Of a DNA stretch of 64,000 bases, positions 25,641 to 36,768 are shown piece after piece (the first letter of the stretch is position 1; the number at the start of each line of letters is the position of its first letter). The stretch lies in the NCBI GenBank assembly GCA_024752435.1, contig CP103025.1, positions 2,542,001 to 2,606,000 of the forward strand, written 5' to 3'. The position numbers and the translations under genes were made by a program. Source of the DNA: Allantophomopsis cytisporea (lineage: Eukaryota; Ascomycota; Leotiomycetes; Phacidiales; Phacidiaceae). The notes beneath the pieces were generated by a model. That model ran no database searches and was not told where the DNA came from. It saw nothing but the letters and a program-made list of their open reading frames with translations.

Positions 25641-26270
25641 TAATAACGAGTTGTACGATCAAAAGTTCTATACGATCAACCAATGTCTAAATAAAAGCCA
25701 AACCAACACATTTTTGGTTGATTTTGGAGATGAGAGAAGTTATTGAGGAAAGGGAGGGTAGAAGGCTCGTCTTATAGACGATATCAATACTAGCGTGAAG
25801 AGTCATTGTTAATTATCGAAACTTTTACGATATTGACGAGTAGTAGGATGATGACGACGAGTTGTAAAACCGAAAATCCCTTGCGATCGACTGATGTCTA
25901 AGTAGGAGCTAAATCAACCCATTTTTGGTTAATTTTGGATATGAAAGAAGCTGTAGAGGAAAGAGAGCGTCGAAGGCTCGTTTTATAGACGATATTGATA
26001 CTAGTATGAAAAGTCTGTGTTGAGTATTTAGACTTTCACGATAATGACGAGTAGTAGTATAATGACGAGTTGCAAAATCGAGAGTTTCTTGCGATCGACG
26101 GAAATATAAGTTTGAACTAAAACAACACATTTTTGGTTGATTTTGGAGATGAAAGAAGTTGTAGAGGAAAGAGAGTGTAGATAGATCGCTTTATAGTCGA
26201 TGTTGAACTAGCGTGAAGAGTCTATGTTTAATATCGAGACTTTTACAATAACAAAATTGTAGATATATAT
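25641..26270. repeat. three tandem copies of a ~210-bp unit, diverged
   Basis: Anchors ATTTTTGGTT(G/A)ATTTTGGA at 25710, 25921 and 26129 show periods of 211 and 208 bp. Each unit also shares (G)ACGAGTTG near its start, GAGGAAAG(A/G)GAG and a TTATAG-CGAT block. Copies differ mainly by transition-like changes. A weaker partial copy may exist upstream (GTTTTATAGTTGACGA at about 25540-25556). Confidence 0.85.
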
Positions 26271-26404
26271 GATAATAACGCATTTCTTTCTGGTTTAACA
26301 ACTTGTGATTACGAGCAATAGTAGTAAAAGACAAGAGTCGCAAATTACCTTGAAAAGGGATATAGAATAGAACGTAAGAGGCACGTTCTTTTTATCGTCA
26401 ATAG

Positions 26405-26527
26405 AGACTGTATATAAGTCGAATATGAAAATGTTCCTATCAATTTGGCAGATAGTAACACAGTAGCATAGACTGAATATATATAAGTTGAATATTAAAT
26501 TGTTCCTATCATTTGTCAAAGAGTGAC
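26405..26527. repeat. ~65-bp tandem duplication
   Basis: AGACTG..ATATAAGT(C/T)GAATAT..TTGTTCCTATCA-type sequence occurs at 26405-26460 and again at 26470-26527 with modest divergence. Confidence 0.7.
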
Positions 26528-26611
26528 GCATAGTAGAATTGTAGGGGCTGTGCATTAATATCAGCTTTTTCTTCTTCTATATATCTATCTGCTGTGTACA
26601 AGTATAAATGA

Positions 26612-26818
26612 TGCTACCTACGATATTTCCTGACATTCGTCGAAGAGGCAGATAGCGAATTCGAATTCAGGTCCTTCGAGTTTGACGGGCAACGAATCGC
26701 GAATGGCTTGCTAGCTATTATCGTTGGCACTCTTAGTGATGAGTTGGAAGACGATGACGAGATGTAGTTTGACGAAGCGCATAACGAATTACCTGGGACA
26801 GACGAGCGTTTAGTCTGA
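26612..26818 (+). pseudogene. short coding-like remnant with in-frame TAG
   Basis: One frame reads acidic, protein-like sequence (TFVEEADSEFEF, then LSDELEDDDEM) from about 26612. It meets TAG at 26765-26767 and then continues FDEAHNELPGTDERLV to TGA. It has no start codon and no family assignment. It may be a fragment of a mutated repeat-borne gene, or chance. Confidence 0.25.
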
Positions 26819-27103
26819 TAGTTGAAGACAGAGAAGGATAGGTACGTCCATATTTTTGGATTTGGTCAAGGTTGTGTGGAGAAGACGACCAAGAGAGATG
26901 TTTTAATGGTGTGAACTGAAGTTTGAAAAGCATAGCTGGGATAAGTGAGTAAGAGCTTCGTCAAGAAGGAGGAAATCACACAGAGGATATGGGTAGCAAT
27001 CTTAGCATCATGAAAAAGCAAACACCAAACAAATACAAAATTGACACAAGCAAACAAATAAATTCTAATCTACCATTTACGCCATCCCAATGCCTTATTG
27101 CAC

Positions 27104-28347
27104 CTAAGAAAGAGCTGGGTAATCCGTGTAACCCTTCGCATCACCACCATAGAAAGTCGTTCGATCATAAGCATTCAACTCAAGTCCCTCAGCCAATCTC
27201 TTTGGCAAATCTGGGTTCGCAATAAACCACCTTCCGAACACGATCACATCGGCAATATCAGCCTCCAACGGCGCAAGCGCAGTATCACGGTTAAAGTTTC
27301 CAGCAGTGAGGAACTTGATATCGGCCTTCTTCAAGATGTTGCGGAAGGGAGTGAGAGAGTAGTCCGAGGTCTTGGTAGCCTTGAGCGAATCGAGCTTCGC
27401 CTCCTCAGAGAGCACCTCATCGAAACGCGGCTCGACCATGTGAACATAAGCCAGTCTGTTCTCGGCAGGCAAGGCAGCGATCTGCTCACTGACGTACGCC
27501 CAGTGCTCGTTGGGGTTGCTGTCCTTTGTGTCTTGGAAGTAATTGTATGGCGAGAGGCGGATACCGGTCTTGTCTGCGCCAATGGCGGATGTGACACTCT
27601 TGATTACCTCGAGTGGGAACTTTGCGCGCCCAGCGATACTGCCGCCATAAGAATCTGTGCGAACATTGACGTTGTCGTGGAGGAATTGGTCGAGGAGGTA
27701 GCCGTTTGCTGCGTGGATTTCTACGCCGTCGAAGCCTGCCTCAATGGCGCGCTTAGCGGCAGCACCATATTCGACGACCAACTCCGCGATTTCGGTCTCA
27801 GTGAGCGGCTTTGGTGGGAAATCGCCATAGGCTTCACCGTTAAGGCAATTGCCGGAGATTGGGATGTTGCTGGATGACACGGCTGGAGCGCCACCGAGGA
27901 GGGAAGGGACGGTTGCGCGTCCGACGTGCCAGAGCTGGCAGAAGATGAAGCCGCCCTTTGCGTGCACGGCGTCGGTTACTTTCTTCCAGCCAGCGATCTG
28001 GCTTGCAGTGAAAATTCCTGGGACACCTAGGGAGAATTAGTATGGGGGTTTGTAGATATTTGATCTTGGCTCGGGCTCTGGAACATACCTGGGTAACCAG
28101 CGGCGAGTCTGGTGATTGGAGTTGCCTCAGTTAAGAGGAAACCACCCTTGGAAGCGCGCTGCTTGTAGTATTCGACATTGAGGTCATTTGGGACATATAC
28201 ACCGTCACTTTCTTTGGTTGAGCGCATGCGAGTCAACGGTGCCAATGCCACTCTGTGCTCGAGCTTGATAGAGCCCAATTGCAAGCCCTTGAAGAGCACG
28301 GTGTCGGCGAGAGGCTTGATGCCAGCTGGGGAAGTAACGGAGCCCAT
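27104..28347 (-). CDS. Old Yellow Enzyme family NADH:flavin oxidoreductase
   Basis: Exons 28347-28089 and 28026-27104 flank a 62-nt intron (GTATGT..CCCTAG); product 393 aa. It is an FMN TIM barrel that reduces activated C=C bonds with NAD(P)H. The N-terminal strand (LADTVLFKGLQLG, then HRVALAPLTRMRS) is the conserved FMN-binding start. The substrate pair is present as HAAN with His191 and Asn194, followed by Tyr196, and then RTDSYGGS; QLWHVGR lies upstream. The start ATG is the first in frame, with G at +4. The gene is divergent from the xanthine-dehydrogenase-family gene, with 1.18 kb between the start codons. In Aspergillus nidulans the nicotinate cluster pairs an OYE-type protein (HxnT) with a XDH paralogue (HxnS), so a role in N-heterocycle metabolism is possible but inferred. 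There is no targeting signal. Confidence 0.93.
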
Positions 28348-28836
28348 GGTGAATGTGTATGAGGAATTGTGATAAGGAAGAAAGAAAGAAGAAGAGGTCT
28401 TGAAGTGGGAAAATAATTAAATTATCAACGAACTTACTTGCGCAATGTAGGGATAGCGGCTACTGACGCATCTTGCCCTTCAAAGCCCATCTTGCTGCCA
28501 ACATTACCTACCCATGTGAGAAGTTGTGTAAGTGGTGAAGACGCTACCCCATGTTTGGTGCCGTATATGCTTTACAGAGCGCCTACCGAGTTGCCTTGTG
28601 TTTCTAGAAGGTATTGGATAGGCGTCTGGATGCACATTGATAGAGGAAGACATGAGTGGAACGGAAGTAATGTGGAATTAGATGACTATTAGAAATTGTC
28701 AATCAAAAGACCGAAGTTCGCCGGATCCCATTTCCCATCAGTTATGCCATACTTTGCTGTACAACTTGACAGTGAGAGTGATATATTGTGGAGTTATTGT
28801 TCAAGAGGGAGAAGTTTGTGAAGTTTGATTTGATTG

Positions 28837-28846
28837 TTATCGATAG
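28837..28846. promoter_or_regulatory. overlapping inverted GATA sites (TTATCGATAG)
   Basis: TTATCG and CGATAG overlap to give a GATA motif on each strand, about 490 bp upstream of the OYE start. HGATAR is the binding site of AreA/NIT2 nitrogen regulators; function here is inferred. Confidence 0.35.
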
Positions 28847-29249
28847 GATGGAGGTTAAATACAAGAGTGGGGTGCAGGGACAGTAGGTAGGAGAGCAAGA
28901 CCCCAGATTGCGCCAGAGGGTGGTAGGTGGTAGGTGGTAGCCAATCAACGACGACGACCCTTCATTGTCCCCCCCTACCAAACCCCCATCTTTCCTTCAG
29001 CCCATCTGCCACAAAGCACGAACATCTCTCGCTCTTCGCATCGACGCTCCGCTCCGAATAAGCATCAACTTCAACCAATCATGATCCGCACGATACCTCC
29101 CCCATTATTCCCAGATCCCATCCATCGTCGATAATAATGAGCGAGGAATGGACTCTGCTGACAGTATCAACTAACTTCCAGGAACGTGCACCCGCCACTC
29201 TACAGTGCCACATCCCGGCGACGATCTCGTACTCACTACTGTTACGATC

Positions 29250-29377
29250 CTATCATTTACCTTATCAGAGAGACTCAAAGTCCCAATTGATAACAGCTAT
29301 TCTATCCATGCGACCTCTTTTCCTCCTCAGGTTCGGGAATATTCCACCTGAACGGCACCGCGTGTAGCTCGTGATAA
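29250..29377. promoter_or_regulatory. cluster of four HGATAR (GATA-factor) sites upstream of the Mo-hydroxylase
   Basis: CTATCA at 29250, TTATCA at 29262, TGATAA at 29288 and TGATAA at 29372 fall within 128 bp, starting about 150 bp before ATG 29526. Multiple HGATAR sites are the usual sign of AreA/NIT2-type nitrogen control in ascomycetes. I found no TCGG-N6-CCGA (UaY-type) site between the two divergent genes. Confidence 0.45.
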
Positions 29378-29525
29378 CTCGTGAGATACGAGCAGCCGTG
29401 TCAGCCGAAAAACTATGGCAGCTACGAAGTACTCCAATCATCAATTTCCAATTTGATCAGCTTCATACTCTTTCTCTCTTTCTCCGTCCGTGATTCCTCT
29501 CTGTGCCGACTTAGCACATATCATA

Positions 29526-32500
29526 ATGGCATTCATTCATGATCATAAGGCTTTTGACGCCCTGAGACCATGGATGAAATCCACCAATGCGAAACCCACC
29601 TTGGACTTCTTTCTTAATGGCACAAAAATCGAACTCAGTAATCCGAATCCTGAGTGGACTTTATTGGATTTCATTCGTTCCCAACATGGTCTGAAGGGTA
29701 CTAAATTGGGTTGTGGTGAGGGTGGTTGTGGGTAAGTTATTAGCACATTAGCAGAGAGGTCGAATTGTTAATTGTTTCAGTGCCTGCACAGTTGTACTTC
29801 AGACTTACGAGGCCGGTCGCGTACGACATCTTGCTGTAAATGCTTGCCTGTTCCCTTTGATCGGAAGTATGTGATAAAATCATCCTCGACTATGCTGTGT
29901 GAGCTGACACAAAATAGTTGTCGGCAAACATGTAATTACAGTAGAGGGCTTGGGTGATGTTGAGAACCCCCACCCATTGCAGGAGAGAATAGCAAAACTG
30001 CACGGATCACAGTGAGTATCAGAAACTGTTAATTCGAGTTAATTTTTGATCAAAAATAATGAGATAAAATGCTGACTATGGTAGATGTGGTTTCTGTACA
30101 CCTGGTATTGTAATGTCTTTATATGCTATGGTTCGAAATTCATATGATCCGGTCACGAAATGCTTTCATTTATCTGAAAATGATATTGAAATGGAAGGTC
30201 ATCTCGATGGCAATCTGTGCAGATGTACAGGATATAAGCCAATCTTAAAAGCAGCGAAGACCTTTATCATCGAAGACCTTAAGGGCCAATTAATAACAGA
30301 CTTTAAGGACGATGGGGCGCCCAGGGAGGAGAAACCTGAAGACATTCCATACAGATCAGAAATGGCAACGGGTCCGCAACGATCGCCGGGCTCCTGTGGA
30401 AGACCGGGTGGCTGCTGCAGAGATGCCAAGATCCCAGCAGCTGGATTGGGGCAGAACGAGAGAGCAGGATCGGTGACTTCTTCCAGCGATGGGGCTCATG
30501 ATTCCCTTGAGTCCGACATGACGAGCTCTGCCAGCAGTGTGAGCAGTGTTGATGAGAAGATTCCGGTTAGTGGTGCAACATACGGCAAGCCGATGAAATC
30601 TCGGGAGAGCGAAAATGCTGAAGGAACGAAGACGAGCACCGAATTAGAAGCACCGTTGGCCGAGAGAAGCCGAAAGGTCCCACAGTACGACTTCAAACCT
30701 TATGCGCCAAACACAGAACTCGTATTTCCTCCGGCACTCAGAAAGGCTGAAAAGTTAGCTATTTGCTATGGCGATTCCACAAAGATGTGGCTCAGACCTG
30801 TCTCTCTGGAGCAGCTTTTGCAGATCAAGAACGCGTTTCCTTCAGCAAAGTTGGTGGGTGGCTCTTCTGAGGTTCAAGTTGAAGTCAGATTTAAGAATAC
30901 GCCTTTCGCTGTTTCTGTATATGTTTCTGAAGTAGAGGAACTAAAGGGACTGGAAATACCAGAGGATAGTGCTCTGGATGTTATGGAAGAGCTCGTAATT
31001 GGCGCGAACACTTCCCTTACGGATGTGGAAGCGGCTTGCAAACTTCTATATAGTAAGATTGGACAAAGAGCGCAGGTTTTGGAGGCTGCCAGGAAACAAC
31101 TTCGGTACTTCGCTGGTCGACAGATTCGTAACGTCGCATCTCTAGCAGGCAACATTGCCACTGCCTCTCCTATCTCTGATATGAACCCAGTTCTTCTCGC
31201 ATCAAATGCCACCCTCACAGCACAATCTGTCGCGAAGGGCACATTTACTTTGCCACTGTCGACTTTCTTCGTCGGCTACAGAACAACTTCTCTTCCAGTT
31301 GATGCTGTGATCACGAAAGTACACATTCCACTAGCGAAATCCGAGCTCGAAATCACAAAGGCATACAAGCAAGCCAAGAGAAAGGATGATGACATCGCCA
31401 TTGTCACAGCCGCTTTCAGAGTCCGCCTTGATAAGGCTGGCTGTGTGGAAGATATTACCTTGGCATATGGAGGCATGGCCCCCATGACTGTAGTAGCGAC
31501 CAAGACCCAGGAGCTGCTTGCTGGCAAGAAATGGCATGATGCTCAAACTCTCGACACTACTATGATTTCTCTCATGGAAGATTTCAACCTCCGCTTTGGA
31601 GTTCCTGGTGGAATGGCTAGTTACCGGAGGACTCTGGCAATTTCACTGTTCTTCCGATTCTGGCACGAAGTTGTGCATGATTTGAAGCTTGGAGAGGTTG
31701 ATCCTGGTCTCATCGAGGAGATTCATCGTAGTATTTCTACCGGTGCGAGAGACGATTATAATCCGCATGAACAGAGGGTTGTTGGAAAGCAGATCCCTCA
31801 TCTTTCAGCGTTGAAGCAGACTACTGGGGAAGCAGAATATGTTGATGATATACCTGTGAGTTTGAATTCTCTAATGCTTATATATTTCATGCTGACAATT
31901 TGCAGAAACAAGATGGTGAACTTTTTGGAGCTTTGGTCCTGTCCAGTAAGGCTCATGCAAAAATTATCTCCGTTGATTGGGAGCCGGCTTTGGGCCCGGG
32001 TCTTGCGATTGGTTATGTCGACAAGCACAGCATTCCTGCAGAAGCCAACCTTTGGGGATCCATTCGAAAGGATGAGCCTTTCTTTGCTGAAGAGAAAGTC
32101 TTTTCGCAAGGTCAGCCGATTGGACTTGTATACGCCGAGACAGCACTGCAAGCCCAGGCAGCAGCTCGTCTTGTCAAAGTTGAATATGAAGAACTGGAGC
32201 CAATCTTGACAATTGATGAAGCTGTCGAAGCGAAAAGCTTCTTCCCCCATGGCAAGATGTTGAAGAAGGGCGCCGCAATTGATGATACCATGGCGGATGT
32301 CTGGGCTAAGTGTGACAGAGTCTTTGAAGGCACAACCAGAATGGGCGGCCAGGAGCACTTCTATCTCGAGACAAACGCTGCCTTGGTCATTCCATCGAGA
32401 GAAGACGGCTGCATGGAGGTCTGGTCTAGTACCCAGAACACCCTCGAAGTCCAGGAATTCGTTTCCCAAGTCACTGGTGTGCCCAGCAATCGCATCAACT

Positions 32501-34161
32501 CTCGAGTCAAGCGCATGGGAGGCGCCTTTGGCGGAAAGGAATCCCGAGCTGTTCAATTAGCAAGTATCCTGGCTGTGGCAGCGAAGAAGACAAAAAGGCC
32601 AGTGAGATGTATGCTCAATCGAGATGAGGACATGATGACTTCTGGTCAACGTCATCCGGTACAAGCACGCTGGAAGGTCGGTGTCAGTAATGATGGTAAA
32701 CTCATTGCGCTGGATGCCGACGTCTACGATAATGCAGGTTACTCGCAGGATATGAGTGGTGCCGTTATGGATCGCTGCCTCACACATATCGAGAACTGCT
32801 ACGAAATTCCTCACGTATGGGTTCGTGGCCATGTCTGCAAGACCAACACCCACAGTAACACCGCTTTCCGCGGTTTCGGTGGTCCGCAGGGGATGTACAT
32901 CACCGAGACCTACATGTATGTTGTCGCTGAGGGATTGGGAATAGATGTTGATGAACTGAGGAGGAAGAACCTCTACAAAGAAGGCGATCACACTCCTTTC
33001 CTACAAGACATTGATGAAGATTGGCATGTCCCAATGCTTCTCGAGCAGGTTCGCAAAGAAACCAACTACGATGAGCGTAAAGTCGCTATTGAGGAATTCA
33101 ACGCACAGAACAAGTGGAAGAAGCGCGGCATTTGTATGATCCCCACGAAATTTGGTCTCTCTTTCGCAACAGCCATCCACCTTAACCAAGCCAACGCCTC
33201 CATCAAGATCTTTACAGATGGCAGTATCTTGCTACATCATGGCGGCACTGAAATGGGACAAGGTCTCTACACCAAAATGGTGCAAATCGCATCCCAAGAA
33301 CTCGGCGTACCGGTCGATGCAGTCTTTACCCAGGACACGACGACCTACCAAACCGCCAACGCCTCGCCTACCGCCGCATCATCTGGCTCTGATCTCAACG
33401 GTATGGCAGTGAAAGATGCATGTGACCAGTTGAACGAGCGCCTTGCGCCTATCCGTGCGAGATATCCACCTGGAACGAGCATGAAGACTATTGCGCACGA
33501 TGCGTATCTCGCAAGAATCAACCTCAACGCCCATGGCTTCTGGAAAATGCCGAAGATTGGCTACATCTGGGGCACTTATGATAAGAAGGCTGTCAAGCCG
33601 ATGTACTACTACTTCACGCAGGGCGTGGCAAGCACCGAGGTCGAGCTCGATCTCCTGACAGGCGACCACACCGTACTACGCACCGACATAAAAATGGATA
33701 TCGGAAGGTCCATCAACCCCGCCATTGACTACGGGCAGATTGAAGGCGCCTTCGTACAGGGCCAGGGCTTATACACCATGGAAGAGACCCTCTGGACACC
33801 AACGGGCCAACTCGCTACCAAAGGGCCTGGCACGTACAAGATTCCAGGCTTCAGCGATATCCCGCAGGTGTTCAACGTAAGCTTCTTGCAGGATGTGCCT
33901 GGTGGCTGGAAGGGACTGCGTAGTATCCAGAGCAGTAAGGGCATTGGGGAGCCGCCTGTTTTCATGGGTGCCAGTGTGCTGTTTGCGTTGAGGCAGGCGC
34001 TTGTTGCTGCTAGGCAGATGAATGGTGTCGAGGAGAAGCTTGTGCTTGATAGTCCGGCTACTGCGGAAAGACTGCGCCTGTTGGTTGGCGATGAGATCTC
34101 TAGGCGGGGGATGGTGTTGCCCAAGGAGGGGGAGAGGAATTTCTTTGTTAAGGTTGAATAG
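29526..34161 (+). CDS. xanthine dehydrogenase family molybdenum hydroxylase (purine hydroxylase)
   Basis: Five exons (29526-29731, 29781-29866, 29918-30011, 30085-31855, 31906-34161) give 1470 aa. ATG 29526 has A at -3 and G at +4. Domains in order: plant-type 2Fe-2S (GCGEGGCGACT near 62-72); second 2Fe-2S (CGFCTPG, then LDGNLCRCTGYKP near 165-177); a Ser/Gly/Cys-rich linker (about 215-320); FAD domain (LVGGSSEVQVEV; GRQIRNVASLAGNIA); molybdopterin domain (RMGGAFGGKE near 925, NTAFRGFGGPQ near 1037, GGTEMGQGLYTKM near 1165, IGEPPVF near 1401). Active-site Glu (GGKE), Arg (AFRGF), Phe (HTPF) and Glu (GEPP) are present; the Thr of mammalian XDH is Ala in GLSFATA. It oxidises hypoxanthine/xanthine to urate with NAD+ if HxA-like, or nicotinate if HxnS-like; sequence alone does not settle this. 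It is longer than the usual ~1350-1400 because of the linker. Confidence 0.95.
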
Positions 34162-35088
34162 GGGTGTTTCTTGTACTTATGAATTAATGATCTTGTGTGA
34201 TTCATGCGGTCACCAGAATGAAGATGTGTAGTGATACGTAGATGGGGTGATCTGTCATTGATGTGACCTCAGTGTTGTTGATTCGGGGGCTCGGGGATTG
34301 CTATCGAAATTCGAGCTCACGCTTTGAGCTACTCTTGTTCACCAGTGCCAATCAAAATAAAGCACTATGACCGTGAGGCAAATAATTCGTAATTGTACCT
34401 TTGTGATTTAGGTAAACTGTAGACGTGCGGCAACCACGTTACTTGTGTACGAGTAAATTATATGCACAGATAAGCGGCTCGGATAAATCATACTCACTCA
34501 GATATTATCAAGTCTACCGGAATTTTGACCATTGAGAGCACAGAGTACTCAAGTCTCTAGGTGGACTGGAAATGTAGTTCAATTCAGATGAGGAATCTTG
34601 AGCTCTTACAGATAAAGATTCTATTTGTGTGTACTCGAGTCATAGATGTGTATTGAGAGAAACCGCGTGCGTGCATGCTTTCCATCGTCGTCCATATCTC
34701 GTGTCATGTATACGGAAGTCGAGATTCTTAACTTTGCACAGGTGGAAAGAATCTTGCCTTGATAAATGAATTTTATTTCTATATAATCTTTCAATATAGA
34801 ATGCAAACATTGATTGACATAGAATAGAATATCTTCACTAAAGCCTCGTGGTGGTGAACGCAGAGCAGTACATGAAGAATTGCCCGTTAAGTCTAAACTT
34901 CAGGCATCAACATTGTACATGGCATCAAACGACGCCAGGTACATCAGATTGTGACCAGTTTCCATAGCTCAATATCGGATATTCATAAACACATCATCAG
35001 GTATTACTCGATATGACAGGGATATATATCGACCAAGCTGTTGTTGAAGTTGAGTTGATATCCAGTAAACAATTGTGTCTATGTGCTA
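34162..35088. other. intergenic; 3' flank and possible first exon of the kinase-like gene
   Basis: No independent gene. An ATG at 35013 opens MTGIYIDQAVVE, which resembles the start of fructosamine-kinase proteins and may be an additional 5' exon of the next gene. Confidence 0.4.
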
Positions 35089-36112
35089 ATGCTTGCTGCA
35101 GCCCTTGCTCCAAGTACACGCGTACTTAATGTCAAAGACCATGGGAAATCGGATTGGACTTCCACATCCTGTGTGACGACTATCATCGATGATATTACCA
35201 AGAAGTATTTTCTGAAGGTTGGTATACGATGCTAATACTGTTAATTCATGAAACCTGCTGACGAAACAAAGTGTGCCAAGGGTGATGTGGGAAGAGTAAT
35301 GCTTCAGGGGGAGTTCGCCGCCACAACTGAGGTTTTCAAGGTTACACCCGACTTTGTGCCAGAACCATACGCATTTGGCCAGATGAAAGACACGCCTGAG
35401 ACTTGGTTCTTTCTATGTGAGTACAAGGATATGGACTTGAGTCTTCCCGACGCCGACGCTTTCACTTCCCGCTTGGCCGAATTGCATCGTCGCGGGACAT
35501 CTGCGAACGGAATGTTCGGCTTCCCGGTCGCGACTTGTGATGGTGCTGTCCCGCATAACGTCTCCTGGGAGAAGAACTGGGGTACCTTCTACGGAAATAT
35601 GTTGCGGACTGTGGCTACGTATGATGTGCAGACAAACGGACACTGGAAAGAGCTGGATACCGCCCTTGATAAGCTCATTAGCCGCGTGATCCCGCGCCTT
35701 CTTGGCAAGCTGCAAATTACTCCCGCTCTCATTCACGGCGACATGTATGAAGGAAACATCGGCACAGACCGCGAGACCGGAAAAGTCATGATTTTTGACG
35801 CGAGTTCGTTCTATGCGCACAATGAGATGGAGCTTGGGCTTTGGAGGTGGAGTGATGCGATGTCTGGACTGACTCATAGCTACTTACGTCAGTTCCCGCC
35901 CACAGAGCCAGTAGATGAGTTCGACGACCGGAATCGCATTTACTCGCTCAAAAGTAAGATCAACTTTTGTGCAGATCATCTTGGCGAAGAGGGCAGGAAG
36001 ATGCGGCAAACGTATGTATCCTTTTTCCTTGCCGTAGGAGTTGATGTGACTAATGAAGGATCCTTGTAGTGTTTTCGAGGATATCTCGTATTTGTGTGAG
36101 AAGTATGCGTGA
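35089..36112 (+). CDS. fructosamine/ketosamine-3-kinase family protein
   Basis: Exons 35089-35217, 35272-36011 and 36070-36112 keep frame and give 303 aa. Family features are a beta-rich ATP-binding start (YFLKCAKGDVGR, then QGEFAATTEVFK and PDFVPEPYAFG), the catalytic loop HGDMYEGNIG and the metal-binding IFDASSFYAHNEMELGLWRW block, all near-diagnostic for the APH-like fructosamine-kinase fold. Such enzymes phosphorylate protein- or amino-acid-bound sugars for deglycation; many fungal members are unassigned. The start is uncertain: upstream ATG 35013 could add an exon, with a canonical but unremarkable intron at 35054-35114. The last exon is only 43 nt, coding VFEDISYLCEKYA. It lies between the Mo-hydroxylase and the permease; a shared role is not evident. 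Confidence 0.85.
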
Positions 36113-36768
36113 TGGCTTTCCCATTTTTGAGAATTTTCAGGGCCTGTTCATCGTCTTCTCAACCTATTCATGTGTTTCTGCCAATATCAGAGATGGAACT
36201 ATCTCATCTAGAAGGATAAACAAGATGTTGAAGAGGAGCTTAGAATTGGTTGCTAGAACGTGCTTTCGTACTTAGAAGATCTAAACAGGCAAAATATTTT
36301 ATTCACAATCAGTAATGGCGATTTGATGCCTGTCCTTCTGAGTTTGGCCTGGTCAACCATTCTAAGCCTGATTTGTCATCAAGAGCTAAGGTTTACATGA
36401 TTGAGGCATGGAACTCGACTCAAGAACATTGCCGACATAGTGAATATAGTAAATACCTCGTGCAGAAGATAGCATGGAGTGAGTATATTGCTCAAAGTAA
36501 TGGCAAACCTGAAACTAGAATGCAAGCAGTCAATTTGTACTGATCAGTGTTTTCTATCACTCTTGCTTCCCCTCATATAAAGTCAATTTATCAACATATG
36601 GGACATGCATTTTTGCTCGTGTTTGGGATTTTTTGTTACGAGATCTCGGTTCACAGCCGAAATCTCAAACTGTAAGACACGAATGACTCGAAGTCTTACG
36701 GTGTTCGGGCATATATCTACAAACCTGTGGTAGAGGAAAAGTCTAATCGAATGTCCAGAGGAACATCT
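36113..36768. other. intergenic region between convergent genes
   Basis: 3' flanks of the kinase-like gene (plus) and permease gene (minus). No reading frame worth noting. Confidence 0.5.

Larger units (their letters stand above)
22588..27103. other. gene-free block: 3' flank, then AT-rich, repeat-bearing sequence
   Basis: The first kilobase is T/G-rich and probably includes the 3' end of the Flc/TRP transcript; (TG)n lies at 23523-23539. From about 23900 to 27000 the sequence is strongly AT-rich with no intact gene. It contains a tandem array (25641-26270), a shorter duplication (26405-26527) and one coding-like remnant (26612-26818). This fits a RIP-degraded repeat block. No terminal repeats or transposase motifs are recognisable. 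Confidence 0.5.

Noticed and set aside
23900..27000. identifiable transposon
   Set aside because: AT-rich and repeat-bearing, but no transposase, reverse transcriptase motif, LTR or terminal inverted repeat could be recognised.
27098..27877. 259-aa plus-strand reading frame
   Set aside because: It lies wholly antisense to the OYE gene, which has full domain support and conserved His/Asn residues; the antisense frame is an artefact of codon bias.
31798..32556. 252-aa minus-strand reading frame
   Set aside because: Antisense to the molybdenum-hydroxylase exon 5.
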